64,000 bases of DNA from Aquicella lusitana (GTDB lineage Bacteria > Pseudomonadota > Gammaproteobacteria > DSM-16500), in assembly GCF_902459475.1 (NCBI RefSeq), contig NZ_LR699114.1, positions 124,001-188,000 of the forward strand. Direction: 5' to 3'. Shown piece after piece: positions 18,591 through 27,621 of the stretch. The notes below the pieces were generated by a model that searched no databases, was not told where the DNA came from, and saw only the letters and a list, made by a program, of their open reading frames with translations. Made by a program: the position numbers and the translations under genes. Positions within the stretch are counted from its first letter, which is position 1, and each line of letters starts with the position of its first letter.

Positions 18591-18920
18591 GTGATAGAAA
18601 CTAAAATTAAATATGTAAAAACCTCGATGCTAAGCATTTGCTATGAAGAGAGTGGTGAATCAAATGCCATTCCTGTGATTTTATTGCATGGATTTCCGGA
18701 TGATGTAAGAGCATGGGATGGTGTTGTGCCGCAATTAGTAAATAACGGATGTCGTGTAATTGTTCCGTATTTACGTGGATTTGGCAAAACAGCTTTTTTG
18801 CAGAATGATACCTTTCGATCAGGACAACAAGCTGCGTTGGGAAATGATTTACTTGAGTTGATGAATGGGCTCAACATCGATAGAGCAATTTTGCAGTTAA
18901 AAATAAAACAATCATATTAA
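18591..18920 (+). pseudogene. 3'-truncated alpha/beta hydrolase
   Basis: The N-terminal ~105 residues match an epoxide-hydrolase/haloalkane-dehalogenase type alpha/beta hydrolase: VILLHGFPDDVRAWDGVVPQ with the oxyanion HGFP, then VIVPYLRGFGKT. Homologues continue at this point with the nucleophile elbow (a D-x-G-G motif). Here the match ends at INIDRAIL-like sequence, and after eleven unrelated residues a stop occurs. The catalytic Asp/Ser and His are therefore absent. No remainder is found in the 126 bases downstream. The gene probably lost its 3' part by deletion close to the tRNA pair. Confidence 0.7.
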
Positions 18921-19046
18921 CTATCCCAGCATAAATAAAAGTCATTATTTAGATTAATTAAATGCTTGAGCTGGTAATGAAGCATTTATCGGTATATCAA
19001 CTTTTTTCCCTATGCAGCAGGCTTATTCATTCGAAGCTAGGATAAA

Positions 19047-19922
19047 TCAAAGCTCACTATTTTTTTTCCTACTTTTCACCACCTTTACTTCCAGCAAATA
19101 AATACGCCGATGATCGCTATGCAGCACCTTGAAACGAAAGCGGTCAAGTTTTAGGTTTTCTCCGCGTTTGGGCAAGTGGCCAAAGCCTTGCAGAACAATG
19201 CCGCCGATGGTGTCGAATTCTTCATTACTAAATTCAGCGCGAAAATATTCATTAAATTCTTCAATCAGTGTCGACGCTTTCACGATATAGGTTTCTTCGT
19301 CCAGTTTTTTGATGTGGCCGTCTTCTTCGTCAATATCATATTCGTCTTCAATTTCACCTACAATCTGCTCAAGCACGTCTTCAATCGTAACGAGTCCTGC
19401 AACATGGCCGTATTCGTCGAGCACAATCGCGATATGATTGCGGTTCACGCGAAATTCCCGCAGCAAAATATCAAGCCGTTTGCTTTGGGGCGTGAATATG
19501 GCAGGTCGGATCATGTCAGTCATTTTGAATTGGTCAATATTTTTTTGAAAGCAGTATTTCAAAAGATCTTTGGCAAGCAGCATGCCGATAACATCTTTGC
19601 CAGCTGGGTCGAAAACAGGAAAACGGGAATGGCCGGATTCAATCACCATGGGCAGAATATCAGTGAGCGGGCTGTTTTTTTGTACCGCTACCATTTGGGC
19701 CTTGGGCACCATGACTTCACGCACTTGCATTTCTGAGACTTGAATGATGCGCTCCATCATGCCGAGCATTTCACCACTCAGTAAGTGGCGGTCTTCCGCG
19801 TGTCGGAGTACCTCCATCAGTTCTTCTTTATCTTTGGGTTCATGCGCGAGCAGCGCAGACAGTCGTTCCAGCCAAGTGCGGGATTTGGTTGAATATGTTT
19901 CTCTATCGGGGTCATCAGTCAT
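19047..19922 (-). CDS. corC: CorC/HlyC-family CBS-domain protein (YbeX)
   Basis: Two CBS domains (residues ~65-190, including VMVPKAQMVAVQ and NHIAIVLDEYGHVAGLVTIED) precede a C-terminal CorC_HlyC transporter-associated domain. The protein is linked to Mg2+/Co2+ homeostasis and, in E. coli, to ribosome maturation. The gene overlaps ybeY by 8 bases and completes the ybeZ-ybeY-ybeX order that is conserved in gammaproteobacteria. No membrane segments are seen, as expected for the cytosolic short form (291 aa). Confidence 0.9.
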   Translation of the reverse strand: MTDDPDRETYSTKSRTWLERLSALLAHEPKDKEELMEVLRHAEDRHLLSGEMLGMMERIIQVSEMQVREVMVPKAQMVAVQKNSPLTDILPMVIESGHSRFPVFDPAGKDVIGMLLAKDLLKYCFQKNIDQFKMTDMIRPAIFTPQSKRLDILLREFRVNRNHIAIVLDEYGHVAGLVTIEDVLEQIVGEIEDEYDIDEEDGHIKKLDEETYIVKASTLIEEFNEYFRAEFSNEEFDTIGGIVLQGFGHLPKRGENLKLDRFRFKVLHSDHRRIYLLEVKVVKSRKKNSEL

Positions 19923-20397
19923 GGTGATTTATATTCTCTCCAGTTTCGTAAGGATTTGTAAAACCTAAAGTATGCATCACGGCGATTTCAAGGGATTCCA
20001 TGGTTTTTGCCTCTTGATCTGTTTCATGATCATAACCTAGCAGATGAAAAATACCGTGAACGACCATGTGCGCCCAGTGCGCATCCTGCAATTTCCCCTG
20101 TTCCTGCGCTTCGTGATTAACGTAAGGCGCACAGATAACGATATCGCCAAGAATGGGTACATCATGCTGAATGTCTTCAGGAACGGACAGGGGGAAAGAA
20201 AGCACATTCGTGGACTTTGGTTTACCTCTGTAGGTGTCATTCAGATTTGTCATTTCATCCGTATCGACAATGCGAATAGTGACTTCGGCTGGTTTGGCTT
20301 TATTGCTGATTAATGCCGCTTTAGCCCAGCGCCGTAATAAGGCAGACTTCGGCGCAAGCGCCTTATCTGCGGCGTACTGAATATGAATATGATGCAT
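19915..20397 (-). CDS. ybeY: Endoribonuclease YbeY (16S rRNA maturation)
   Basis: The metal-binding signature HGIFHLLGYDH (H-x3-H-x5-H) is present near residue 115, along with the conserved LNDTYRGKPKSTNVLSFP stretch. YbeY is a zinc-dependent single-strand RNase that acts in 16S rRNA 3'-end processing and ribosome quality control. Length (160 aa) is typical. It overlaps corC downstream and lies 19 bases after ybeZ, so the genes are probably cotranscribed. Confidence 0.95.
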   Translation of the reverse strand: MHHIHIQYAADKALAPKSALLRRWAKAALISNKAKPAEVTIRIVDTDEMTNLNDTYRGKPKSTNVLSFPLSVPEDIQHDVPILGDIVICAPYVNHEAQEQGKLQDAHWAHMVVHGIFHLLGYDHETDQEAKTMESLEIAVMHTLGFTNPYETGENINHHD

Positions 20398-20416
20398 AGT
20401 TAATTAATATTAAATT

Positions 20417-21394
20417 TTATTTCTGATTTTGTTTTTTATTTTCATGGTCCTCATAGGCTTCGACAATGGTCTGAACCAGCGGATGGCGAACCACATCCGA
20501 AATCTGGAACTGGGTGAAGCCGATACCGGATACGTCCTTAAGCACTTCTCTTGCGTGAATCAGGCCCGAATCACGTCGATTATTCAAGTCAATCTGGGTG
20601 ATATCGCCTGTCACGACAGCTTTAGAATTGAAGCCGATACGGGTGAGGAACATTTTCATCTGTTCTATGGTGGTATTTTGTCCTTCATCGAGGATGATGA
20701 AAGAATCATTGAGCGAACGCCCGCGCATATAAGCAAGCGGGAGCAGTTCGATGACATCTTTTTCGATTAACTGTGTAACTTTTTCAAATCCGATCATTTC
20801 ATAGAGCGCATCGTATAATGGTCTCAGATAAGGGTGTACCTTTTGGGCGATATCGCCCGGCAGAAACCCCAGCTTTTCGCCGGCTTCCACGATGGGTCTG
20901 ACCAGAATGATGCGGCTTACCCGCTCAGTCTCAAGCGCCTGGACTGCGCAGGCTACTGCCAAATAAGTTTTGCCGGTCCCTGCAGGCCCAATCCCAAAGT
21001 TGATGTCATGCTGCAGAATGCTGCGAATATAATGCACCTGGTTTTCACCGCGAGCGGTAATGACGCCTTTTCGTAAACGAATTTCCATGTGGTCTTCCTG
21101 GTGGCCGCTCTCAACCCTTTTACCTACCGTTTGGAGATAAAGATGGATTTCTTTAGGCTCGAGTATGCTCACTTTCTCGGTCTCCTCATAAAGGTTGTTT
21201 AGGGTATCACAGGCCTGCTTGACTGCGTGACGCTCACCGCTTACCGAAAAGGTATGTCCCCGTTGCTTGATCATGACGCCAAGACGGTTTTCGATGAGTT
21301 TAAGGTGTTCATTTAATTTGCCGCAGAGATTAAACAGCCGATGATTATCTTCAGGAGCTAAGGTTAGGATTTCTGAGTAGAGGAGCGTATTCAA
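20417..21394 (-). CDS. ybeZ: PhoH-like ATPase YbeZ
   Basis: The protein carries a PhoH domain with Walker A GPAGTGKTYLA, the PhoH-specific VRPIVEAGEKLGFLPGDI stretch and Walker B region FIILDEGQN. The N-terminal ~100 residues form the usual KH-like RNA-binding part. YbeZ is a predicted RNA helicase-type ATPase that partners YbeY. It is first in the three-gene unit with ybeY and corC. Length (325 aa) is normal. Confidence 0.93.
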   Translation of the reverse strand: MNTLLYSEILTLAPEDNHRLFNLCGKLNEHLKLIENRLGVMIKQRGHTFSVSGERHAVKQACDTLNNLYEETEKVSILEPKEIHLYLQTVGKRVESGHQEDHMEIRLRKGVITARGENQVHYIRSILQHDINFGIGPAGTGKTYLAVACAVQALETERVSRIILVRPIVEAGEKLGFLPGDIAQKVHPYLRPLYDALYEMIGFEKVTQLIEKDVIELLPLAYMRGRSLNDSFIILDEGQNTTIEQMKMFLTRIGFNSKAVVTGDITQIDLNNRRDSGLIHAREVLKDVSGIGFTQFQISDVVRHPLVQTIVEAYEDHENKKQNQK

Positions 21395-21569
21395 CGTTAA
21401 TTTGGTGCCTCTTCGTTACTGTCTTAAATTAATTATAGCCGAAAATCCCCCCTGTATTTCCAGTATTTTATTTATTTTTTTAGGGGGCAAATAATTAGGC
21501 AGAAAGTGCCGGCGCGGGAGGCTTTCTTAAATCCAATCGCCAGGATAGCGGAAAAAATAAATTTGTTAC

Positions 21570-22892
21570 TTATTCAATCAATTCGCCTCTTAAGGAATTG
21601 GGCAGCGCTTCAGTGATTTTCACTGAGGCCAGTTGGCCTATGAGGCCCGGTTGACCGATAAAGTTAACAACGCGGTTATTTTCCGTCCGTCCAGATAATT
21701 GGGCCGGGTTTTTAACAGCGGGTCCGGTGACCAGGACTTTCTGGGTGGTTCCGATCATTGCTTCACTGATGCGTCTTGCATTTAAGTTAATACGCTCCTG
21801 CAAGATCGCGAGACGCTGTTTTTTTACTTCCATCGGGACATCGTCCGGCAGCTGGGCCGCGGGTGTACCAGGACGGGGGCTATAGATGAAGCTGTAGGAG
21901 AGATCAAATTCCATGTCATGAATGAGGTTCATGGTATCTTCAAAATCAGCATCGGTTTCACCTGGGAAGCCAATAATAAAGTCCGAAGAGAGGCTGATAT
22001 CCGGTCTTACCTTGCGCAAGCGGCGCATCTTGGCTTTGTACTCGAGCGCGGTATAACCCCGCTTCATGGCGGCGAGAATGCGATCCGAGCCGCTTTGCAC
22101 TGGCAGATGCAGATGGTTGACAAGTTGGGGGACATCGGCAAATGCCTGAATAAGGCGATTGGAAAACGCAACAGGGTGAGAAGTGGTGAACCGGATCCGC
22201 TCAATGCCTTCAATGGCGGCAACATATTCAATCAGCTCGGCGAGATCCGCAATCCCGCCTTCGTGGGTAGGCCCGCGGTAATCATTTACATTTTGCCCGA
22301 GCAGATTCACTTCCTTGACGCCTTGCTCTGTCAGGCTGACAATTTCCGCCAGCACATCATCGAGTGGGCGGCTAATTTCTTCGCCCCGTGTATAGGGCAC
22401 GACACAGAAACTGCAATACTTGCTGCAGCCTTCCATGATCGTAACAAAGGCGGTGGGGCCTTCCGCGCGCGGTTCTGGCAGGCGGTCAAATTTTTCAATT
22501 TCAGGAAAACTGATGTCGACCACGGGTCGTTGCCGGGTTTCGCGCTCTGCCAGCATTTCACCGAGGCGGTGAATGGTTTGGGGGCCAAAAATCAGGTCTA
22601 CATAAGGCGCCCGTTTCAGAATGGCTTCGCCTTCCTGGCTCGCGACGCAGCCTCCCACCCCAATAATCAGATGCGGTTTTTTCTGCTTGAGCGCACGCCA
22701 GCGGCCTAACTCGGAAAAGACTTTTTCCTGGGCTTTTTCACGAATGGAACAGGTATTGAGCAGCAATACATCCGCCTCTTCTGGGCGTTCTGTTTTTTCC
22801 AGTTGATGGGAGGAAAGCAGCACTTCCGCCATCTTGCTGGAATCATATTCGTTCATTTGACAGCCATGTGTTTGGATGTAAAGCTTGGGCAT
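21570..22892 (-). CDS. miaB: tRNA-2-methylthio-N6-isopentenyladenosine37 synthase MiaB
   Basis: MiaB is a radical-SAM methylthiotransferase that modifies A37 of tRNAs reading U-starting codons. The N-terminal UPF0004 domain begins [20 protein letters not shown]. The radical-SAM cluster motif [12 protein letters not shown] gives C-x3-C-x2-C, and a C-terminal TRAM domain ends the protein. I use the ATG at 22892, which aligns with the usual MiaB start; an in-frame GTG at 22904 would add four residues. The gene stands upstream of ybeZ with a 175-base gap. Confidence 0.95.
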   Translation of the reverse strand: MPKLYIQTHGCQMNEYDSSKMAEVLLSSHQLEKTERPEEADVLLLNTCSIREKAQEKVFSELGRWRALKQKKPHLIIGVGGCVASQEGEAILKRAPYVDLIFGPQTIHRLGEMLAERETRQRPVVDISFPEIEKFDRLPEPRAEGPTAFVTIMEGCSKYCSFCVVPYTRGEEISRPLDDVLAEIVSLTEQGVKEVNLLGQNVNDYRGPTHEGGIADLAELIEYVAAIEGIERIRFTTSHPVAFSNRLIQAFADVPQLVNHLHLPVQSGSDRILAAMKRGYTALEYKAKMRRLRKVRPDISLSSDFIIGFPGETDADFEDTMNLIHDMEFDLSYSFIYSPRPGTPAAQLPDDVPMEVKKQRLAILQERINLNARRISEAMIGTTQKVLVTGPAVKNPAQLSGRTENNRVVNFIGQPGLIGQLASVKITEALPNSLRGELIE

Positions 22893-22965
22893 AATCGATA
22901 CCACTGCTCATATCAAGATCAGGGCGGTATAATATTCAATTCTGAATCATAAGGCCAGCACGTCA

Positions 22966-23325
22966 ATGAATGAGTTATTAAAACAACGGATTAATTCACT
23001 GCATTTGGCAGACATTAAAAGACATATTTTTTTATGCTGTGACCAAACTGTGCCAAAGTGTTGCGACAAATCTGCCGGACTTGCCTCCTGGGAATACCTT
23101 AAAAACCGTCTTAAAGAATTGCAATTGACCAAACAGGGCGGCATTTACCGATCCAAGGTCAATTGCCTGCGGGTCTGTCAGCAAGGCCCGATTGCCGTGG
23201 TCTATCCGGAGGGCGTCTGGTACCACTCCTGTACGCCGGCCGTGCTTGAACGCATCATTCAAGAACATCTCATTAACGGCAGGCCGGTGCAGGATTATGT
23301 GCTTTTTGAGAAAGAAGGGAAGTAA
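22966..23325 (+). CDS. Thioredoxin-like [2Fe-2S] ferredoxin domain protein
   Basis: The 119-residue protein has the thioredoxin-like ferredoxin pattern: [14 protein letters not shown] near the N-terminus and [10 protein letters not shown] in the middle, then YPEGVWY. The four cluster cysteines are present. Proteins of this kind are small electron carriers of unclear role. It is transcribed divergently from miaB and sits 6 bases upstream of rsmE, so it is likely cotranscribed with it. Confidence 0.85.
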   Translation: MNELLKQRINSLHLADIKRHIFLCCDQTVPKCCDKSAGLASWEYLKNRLKELQLTKQGGIYRSKVNCLRVCQQGPIAVVYPEGVWYHSCTPAVLERIIQEHLINGRPVQDYVLFEKEGK

Positions 23326-23331
23326 GCCGAA

Positions 23332-24075
23332 GTGACGTCCGTTACCCGTATTTATCAGGCAATCCCACTGGCAAAAGGAACATGGGTTCGACTGAATGAG
23401 CAGGCCAGCCATCATGTAGGACGCGTGCTGCGTGCAAAAGTCGGTGACAATATTATCCTGTTTAATGGCGAAGGGGGTGAGTACGCCGGTGTGATTTCGC
23501 ATATAGACAGAAAATCGGTGGATGTCGAGCTTATCGATTTTGCCCCCAAAGAGGCAGAATCACCCGTCAATATTTATCTGGCGCAAGGTATCGCGCGCGG
23601 TGAAAAAATGGATTTTATTGTGCAGAAATCAGTGGAACTGGGGATAAAAAAGATCATCCCCCTTGTTACTGAGCGCTGCAATGTACGGCTGGATGCTGCT
23701 CGTGAAGCGAAGCGTCTTGCACACTGGCAGTCTGTCGTGATTAGCGCATGTGAGCAATGCGGCCGTAATCGCCTCCCTGATATCATGGCGCCAGTTTCTT
23801 TTGACGCATGGCTGCCTGAAGCGAAGGCTGACCAATGTTTTGTTCTGTCGCCGCATGTTTCGTCCAGGCTTTCAATCGCAACTCTTTCGACCCCTGCCTC
23901 AATCATTCTTCTAATTGGCCCTGAAGGCGGCTTGAGCGACCGTGAGGTGGAGAGAGCCGAGCAATATGGTTTCACTTCATTAAACCTGGGTCCACGCATT
24001 TTGCGAACAGAAACAGCAGGGGTGGCAGCGATCACCGTTTTACAATGTTTGTATGGAGATATGATTAATAAGTGA
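23332..24075 (+). CDS. rsmE: 16S rRNA m3U1498 methyltransferase RsmE
   Basis: RsmE methylates U1498 of 16S rRNA using SAM. The N-terminal PUA-like domain contains HHVGRVLRAKVGD. The SPOUT knot region contains LLIGPEGGLSDREV and LGPRILRTETA, both diagnostic. Start is a GTG at 23332, 6 bases after the ferredoxin stop. Length (247 aa) is normal. Confidence 0.95.
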   Translation: MTSVTRIYQAIPLAKGTWVRLNEQASHHVGRVLRAKVGDNIILFNGEGGEYAGVISHIDRKSVDVELIDFAPKEAESPVNIYLAQGIARGEKMDFIVQKSVELGIKKIIPLVTERCNVRLDAAREAKRLAHWQSVVISACEQCGRNRLPDIMAPVSFDAWLPEAKADQCFVLSPHVSSRLSIATLSTPASIILLIGPEGGLSDREVERAEQYGFTSLNLGPRILRTETAGVAAITVLQCLYGDMINK

Positions 24076-24111
24076 TTATAGTTGCGATTTAAGTCTATAA
24101 AATTTTCTATT

Positions 24112-24140
24112 TTGTCGTGTACAGAGCGATTATATAAGAT
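24112..24140 (+). promoter_or_regulatory. Putative sigma-70-like promoter of the Tyr-repeat gene
   Basis: TTGTCG (24112-24117) and TAAGAT (24135-24140) are separated by 17 bases and lie 17 bases before the start codon. A shifted -10, TATAAG, is also possible. No PmrA-type direct repeat is seen here. Confidence 0.4.
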
Positions 24141-24157
24141 AAACGAGGAAAAAAACC

Positions 24158-25138
24158 ATGCAAAGAAAAAATGAGACACTAGAAGAATTAGAAAAAAAAG
24201 CGCTTTTGCTCGAGGCCCAGGCGCGCGAACAAAAAGAAAAAGTTAAAAATTTGCTCAAAGGGCGTATAAGAAAAGATGAGATAGACAGCGCCAAACAGGC
24301 GAACCCTCTGATCTCTGTGCATGAAAAGATGGCTGCCCAACTCGAAGAAGAAGCCAAAAAGCTGAGAAATGAAATAGTCCAGAGAAGAACGTTTCAGGAA
24401 AAAGAAGAAACACTGGCCAGGATAAAATTGAAACAGCTAAAAGAAAAGCGGACAATTGAAGAGAGCAAGCACAAGCCATATGATGTCATTCCTGACAGAT
24501 CCGCTAATTCATTTGCTCCTGTTTCTGCCGAGCAGCAATACCACTCTGCAAAAGAGGAAGCGAAAAAAAGTACGCACTACGGTACGATCCCGATATCAAG
24601 CGATGCCGGACATGCTAAAGAAGATAAAAAAGCTCAGCAGCCAGTGGTCTATGGCGCTATTCCCTTGTTTAAACCTGCTTTGCTTCCTTCCCGGCAACAG
24701 ACTGTTTCAGGAAAAAAAGCAGTAAAGGAAAGTTCGCCGTATGATGTCATTCCTGTAAAAGCAACCACGAATTGGCAAGCTGCTGATGACGCTTTTGCTC
24801 ATTTAAATGCTTCTTCTTTATCTCAACCGCCATCTTCGGAAAAGGAAGCGGATAAAAGCTCGCCCTATGATTATTTGCCGGTGTTAAAAGAGATCAGAAA
24901 AAGCGATGAAATTAAATCCGATAACCAAGCGATTTACGGCGCCCTTCCATCTTTAGGTTCTGTTTTTCCTTTATTCCAATCACAGACATCTTCAGAAAAG
25001 GAAAGCCCATATGGTTGCTTGCCGTCGCTTAATGAGACCAAAAATAACGATGATGTGCCTGCAAGACGCCAGGAAACAGATGTAAAAACCACCTCGAGCG
25101 GTTTTTCCCAGTTAGGCGGCCACAGGCGGAAGCAGTAA
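24158..25138 (+). CDS. Unknown coiled-coil protein with seven Tyr-x-x-Ile/Leu-Pro motifs, candidate effector
   Basis: Residues 1-105 are a highly charged predicted coiled coil (LEELEKKALLLEAQAREQKE and similar). The rest is low-complexity, disorder-like sequence carrying seven motifs of the form Y-(D/G)-x-(I/L)-P. The tyrosines are Tyr108, 141, 165, 195, 237, 260 and 285, spaced 23-42 residues apart. Contexts are KPYDVIP, THYGTIP, VVYGAIP, SPYDVIP, SPYDYLP, AIYGALP and SPYGCLP. Only two other tyrosines occur in the protein. There is no signal peptide. The motifs resemble phosphotyrosine sites recognised by eukaryotic SH2 domains (ITIM-like S/V-x-Y-x-x-I/L). Start ATG follows ACGAGGAAAAAAACC. 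Confidence 0.65.
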   Translation: MQRKNETLEELEKKALLLEAQAREQKEKVKNLLKGRIRKDEIDSAKQANPLISVHEKMAAQLEEEAKKLRNEIVQRRTFQEKEETLARIKLKQLKEKRTIEESKHKPYDVIPDRSANSFAPVSAEQQYHSAKEEAKKSTHYGTIPISSDAGHAKEDKKAQQPVVYGAIPLFKPALLPSRQQTVSGKKAVKESSPYDVIPVKATTNWQAADDAFAHLNASSLSQPPSSEKEADKSSPYDYLPVLKEIRKSDEIKSDNQAIYGALPSLGSVFPLFQSQTSSEKESPYGCLPSLNETKNNDDVPARRQETDVKTTSSGFSQLGGHRRKQ

Positions 25139-25146
25139 AAGCCACG

Positions 25147-25174
25147 TAGTAAGGCAGGCATGCCTGCCTTACTA
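25147..25174. repeat. 28-bp perfect palindrome
   Basis: TAGTAAGGCAGGCA is followed directly by its exact reverse complement, with no loop. It lies 8 bases after the Tyr-repeat gene stop. It may act as a transcript-end structure or as a protein-binding site. No T-run follows immediately. Confidence 0.7.
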
Positions 25175-25262
25175 AAGCCTGTTTCATCAATATTTTTTAG
25201 ACATTTTATTTTTATTTCAGTAGAATCCCTTCCCTTTCTTTTCTATACAATCAAGGGTTGTT

Positions 25263-25484
25263 ATGGCTGATGAAATTGATTTAGCAAATGATCTAATTGA
25301 CAATGAAGTTTCTCGTGCATTAAGTAAAATGCGCCAGAACACATCCAGCGGCGCCATGGGATCAAAGTTTTGCCTGGAATGCGGCGATGATATCCCGGAG
25401 GGAAGGCAGCTGTTAGGATTTAAGCTGTGTGTGCCGTGTGCGGAAGAATCAGAACGAAAGAAATCATTATTTGCAGATTATTAA
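25263..25484 (+). CDS. TraR/DksA-type C4 zinc-finger protein
   Basis: This 73-residue protein has an N-terminal helix pair and a C4 zinc finger formed by FCLECGDDIPEGR and KLCVPCAEE. This matches the TraR/DksA C-terminal domain. Small TraR-like proteins bind RNA polymerase through its secondary channel and alter promoter use. The N-terminal coiled coil is short, as in TraR rather than DksA. It stands alone between an unknown gene and a convergent endonuclease gene, with its own terminator-like hairpin. Confidence 0.85.
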   Translation: MADEIDLANDLIDNEVSRALSKMRQNTSSGAMGSKFCLECGDDIPEGRQLLGFKLCVPCAEESERKKSLFADY

Positions 25485-25492
25485 GTAAGAGC

Positions 25493-25526
25493 GGCTCGGG
25501 TTTCGCAAGGCTGATCCGGGCCTTTT
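25493..25526 (+). terminator. Probable Rho-independent terminator of the TraR-like gene
   Basis: GGCTCGG and CCGGGCC form a 7-bp stem with one G-T pair around a 16-base loop, followed by TTTTCCTT. It begins 9 bases after the stop codon. Confidence 0.5.
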
Positions 25527-25528
25527 CC

Positions 25529-26209
25529 TTATCCTAGTTCTTTTTTTATCAATGCCACTAGTCGGTCTGCAAGGCGCGTGGGCTCTGGCAGGCGATAGCC
25601 GCGTGTACAACGAAGCACAATCGTTTCTGCAGTGGCGAGGTCCATTTCGTTTCCAACGCTTACAAAAACAGGCCTAACATTGGTTTTGGTACGCAAAACA
25701 GTGCCAACTATTTCACCCTTGTCGATGAGAGGCGATTTTTGACCGGGTAGTTTGCCTGGCTCTTCATGTCGGCCCACCAGGCGGCTTTTACCGCATCCGA
25801 GCGATGGTATTTGTGTGAATAAACCGATATGACAGGCAATGCCCAATCGGCGCGGATGAGCGATACCTTGTCCATCGCACATGAGTGCATCCGGTTTTTG
25901 CTGCAATTTACCGAGCGCTGCAAGCAGTGCGGGTGCTTCACGAAATGAAAGTAAGCCGGGAATGTAGGGAAAATGCACAGGCTCAAATGCGCTATGTTGT
26001 TCAACCACCCGTTGTTTTTCACTGTCCCACAAAACAACCGCTGCAATGCAGGTTTTGCCGTCCTGTGAAAAGGCAGCATCCAGGCCTGCAATATAAAGCA
26101 GGGGATGATCGGGTTTCTTAAGGGTAATACGGCTAGCTAGTTGTTTCTGAATGGTTATTGCTTCCTGAGGGGTCACTTGCCAGGCATGAAGAGGCGGTGG
26201 TAATTTCAT
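25529..26209 (-). CDS. nfi: Endonuclease V
   Basis: Endonuclease V cuts DNA one base 3' to deaminated bases such as inosine. Conserved features are IAGLDAAFS with the first metal Asp, the MCDGQGIAHPRRLGIACHIG block, and CGKSRLVG. The protein ends at the usual position (~226 aa). I use the ATG at 26209, after AAAGGTG; an in-frame GTG at 26224 would add five residues. It converges with the TraR-like gene and diverges from the QEGLA-family gene. Confidence 0.92.
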   Translation of the reverse strand: MKLPPPLHAWQVTPQEAITIQKQLASRITLKKPDHPLLYIAGLDAAFSQDGKTCIAAVVLWDSEKQRVVEQHSAFEPVHFPYIPGLLSFREAPALLAALGKLQQKPDALMCDGQGIAHPRRLGIACHIGLFTQIPSLGCGKSRLVGRHEEPGKLPGQKSPLIDKGEIVGTVLRTKTNVRPVFVSVGNEMDLATAETIVLRCTRGYRLPEPTRLADRLVALIKKELG

Positions 26210-26290
26210 TGGTAATGGACACACCTTTATGATGAGAATTAATTTATAATATGAATATATAAGTTAAAAATATAAGGATTTATATTCCCG

Positions 26291-27589
26291 ATGGCAAATA
26301 GCGAATTCCTTGGCGAATATGAACAAATCATACATGCGCTGTCGGAACGCATCGTTGCCGCCCAAAGACCGATCCGTATTCTTGACGCTTTAAAGTGGGA
26401 CCAGGAAGTCGAAGAATATTTTTTTAGGCATAAGGGTAAAAAATTACCGCAAATTGATAGCGAGTATTATCAGAAAAAAAACCCTCTTTCATTTGACCCG
26501 GAAAAAAAGATTGAAGAGTTTCATGAGATAGACCGCGATATTCGCAGGAAACTCGGCCAATATAGCGGCGTAGGCAGTATTATGGAGCGCATCTGTTACG
26601 AGTATTGCCGCGTGGTGGAAATGTTAGTAGCACGCGGTACACCCAAGTTTACAGAAATTTCTCAAGGCTTGTATGGTAGTTCACAGGATGCTTTTCACGT
26701 GGGTGCGCCAACGCTGAAAGATCTTGCCACCCTGGTGGCCTCTGCACTTTCAAACATTAAAGACCAAGTGCAAACGGCTGCGGACGAAAAAAAATATACT
26801 AGCGAAGATGCTGTTGCCATGTTAAGCGACCGTCTGGGAAATTATTTTTCTGATCGGGATGCGATACGCGTAGAAATAAGCGATGGCATTATTGCTGATG
26901 CAGCAGCGGGCGCTGACCGGATTAAAATTCACAAAGGATTGATGTTTAGCTCGCGTGAAATACGCACATTTGAAATTCACGAAGGCTGGGTTCATCTGGG
27001 CACGACGCTAAATGGTATGGCGCAGCCCATTTGTACTTTTCTGAGTAAAGGGCCTCCTTCTTCAACAGTAACGCAGGAAGGCCTTGCCATTATCACGGAA
27101 ATATTTACTTTTTCCTCTTATCCCGGCCGGTTGCGACGGCTGACAAACCGCATTACAGCCGTTAACATGGCGGAGGAAGGCGCGAATTTTTTTGATGTGT
27201 ATCAGTTCTATCGCGAGCAGGGGCTGGATGAAAATGACAGTTATCAATCCTCTATGCGCGTGTTCAGAGGCAGTGCGCCGGATCTCGGACCTTACACCAA
27301 AGACTTGTCATACAGTAAGGGATTCATCCTGATTTACAACTATATGCGCCTTGCCGTGCAGCGCGGCTTGGTCAAACGGATTCCACTGCTATTTGTGGGC
27401 AAAGCAACGCTGGAAGACTTGCATATTCTCAGTGACTTGCTTGACGAAGGGATTATCACGCCGCCCAAATATGTTCCGCCCCAGTTTGCCGATCTTGCCG
27501 CCGTTAGTGCCTGGATGGTCTATTCCCTCTTCCTGAATCGCCTCGATTTGAGACGACTGGCACTGGACTTCAAGGGAATCCTGCAGTAA
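26291..27589 (+). CDS. QEGLA-motif (DUF1704) metallopeptidase-like protein
   Basis: The protein belongs to the DUF1704 family, annotated in bacteria as flavohemoglobin expression-modulating QEGLA-motif protein. Visible motifs are FEIHEGWVHLGTTLNG, which contains H-E-x-x-x-H, and VTQEGLAIITEIF, which supplies a glutamate. HExxxH plus a downstream Glu is also the metal site of the eukaryotic MATCAP/TMCP tyrosine carboxypeptidases, which share this domain. That makes a zinc peptidase role plausible here. It converges on rimK with 32 bases between stops, and rimB follows. The grouping of these three gene types recurs in gammaproteobacteria. Length (432 aa) is normal. Confidence 0.85.
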   Translation: MANSEFLGEYEQIIHALSERIVAAQRPIRILDALKWDQEVEEYFFRHKGKKLPQIDSEYYQKKNPLSFDPEKKIEEFHEIDRDIRRKLGQYSGVGSIMERICYEYCRVVEMLVARGTPKFTEISQGLYGSSQDAFHVGAPTLKDLATLVASALSNIKDQVQTAADEKKYTSEDAVAMLSDRLGNYFSDRDAIRVEISDGIIADAAAGADRIKIHKGLMFSSREIRTFEIHEGWVHLGTTLNGMAQPICTFLSKGPPSSTVTQEGLAIITEIFTFSSYPGRLRRLTNRITAVNMAEEGANFFDVYQFYREQGLDENDSYQSSMRVFRGSAPDLGPYTKDLSYSKGFILIYNYMRLAVQRGLVKRIPLLFVGKATLEDLHILSDLLDEGIITPPKYVPPQFADLAAVSAWMVYSLFLNRLDLRRLALDFKGILQ

Positions 27590-27621
27590 TACGCGTAGGC
27601 GGGAATGACAAATGTAAAAAA

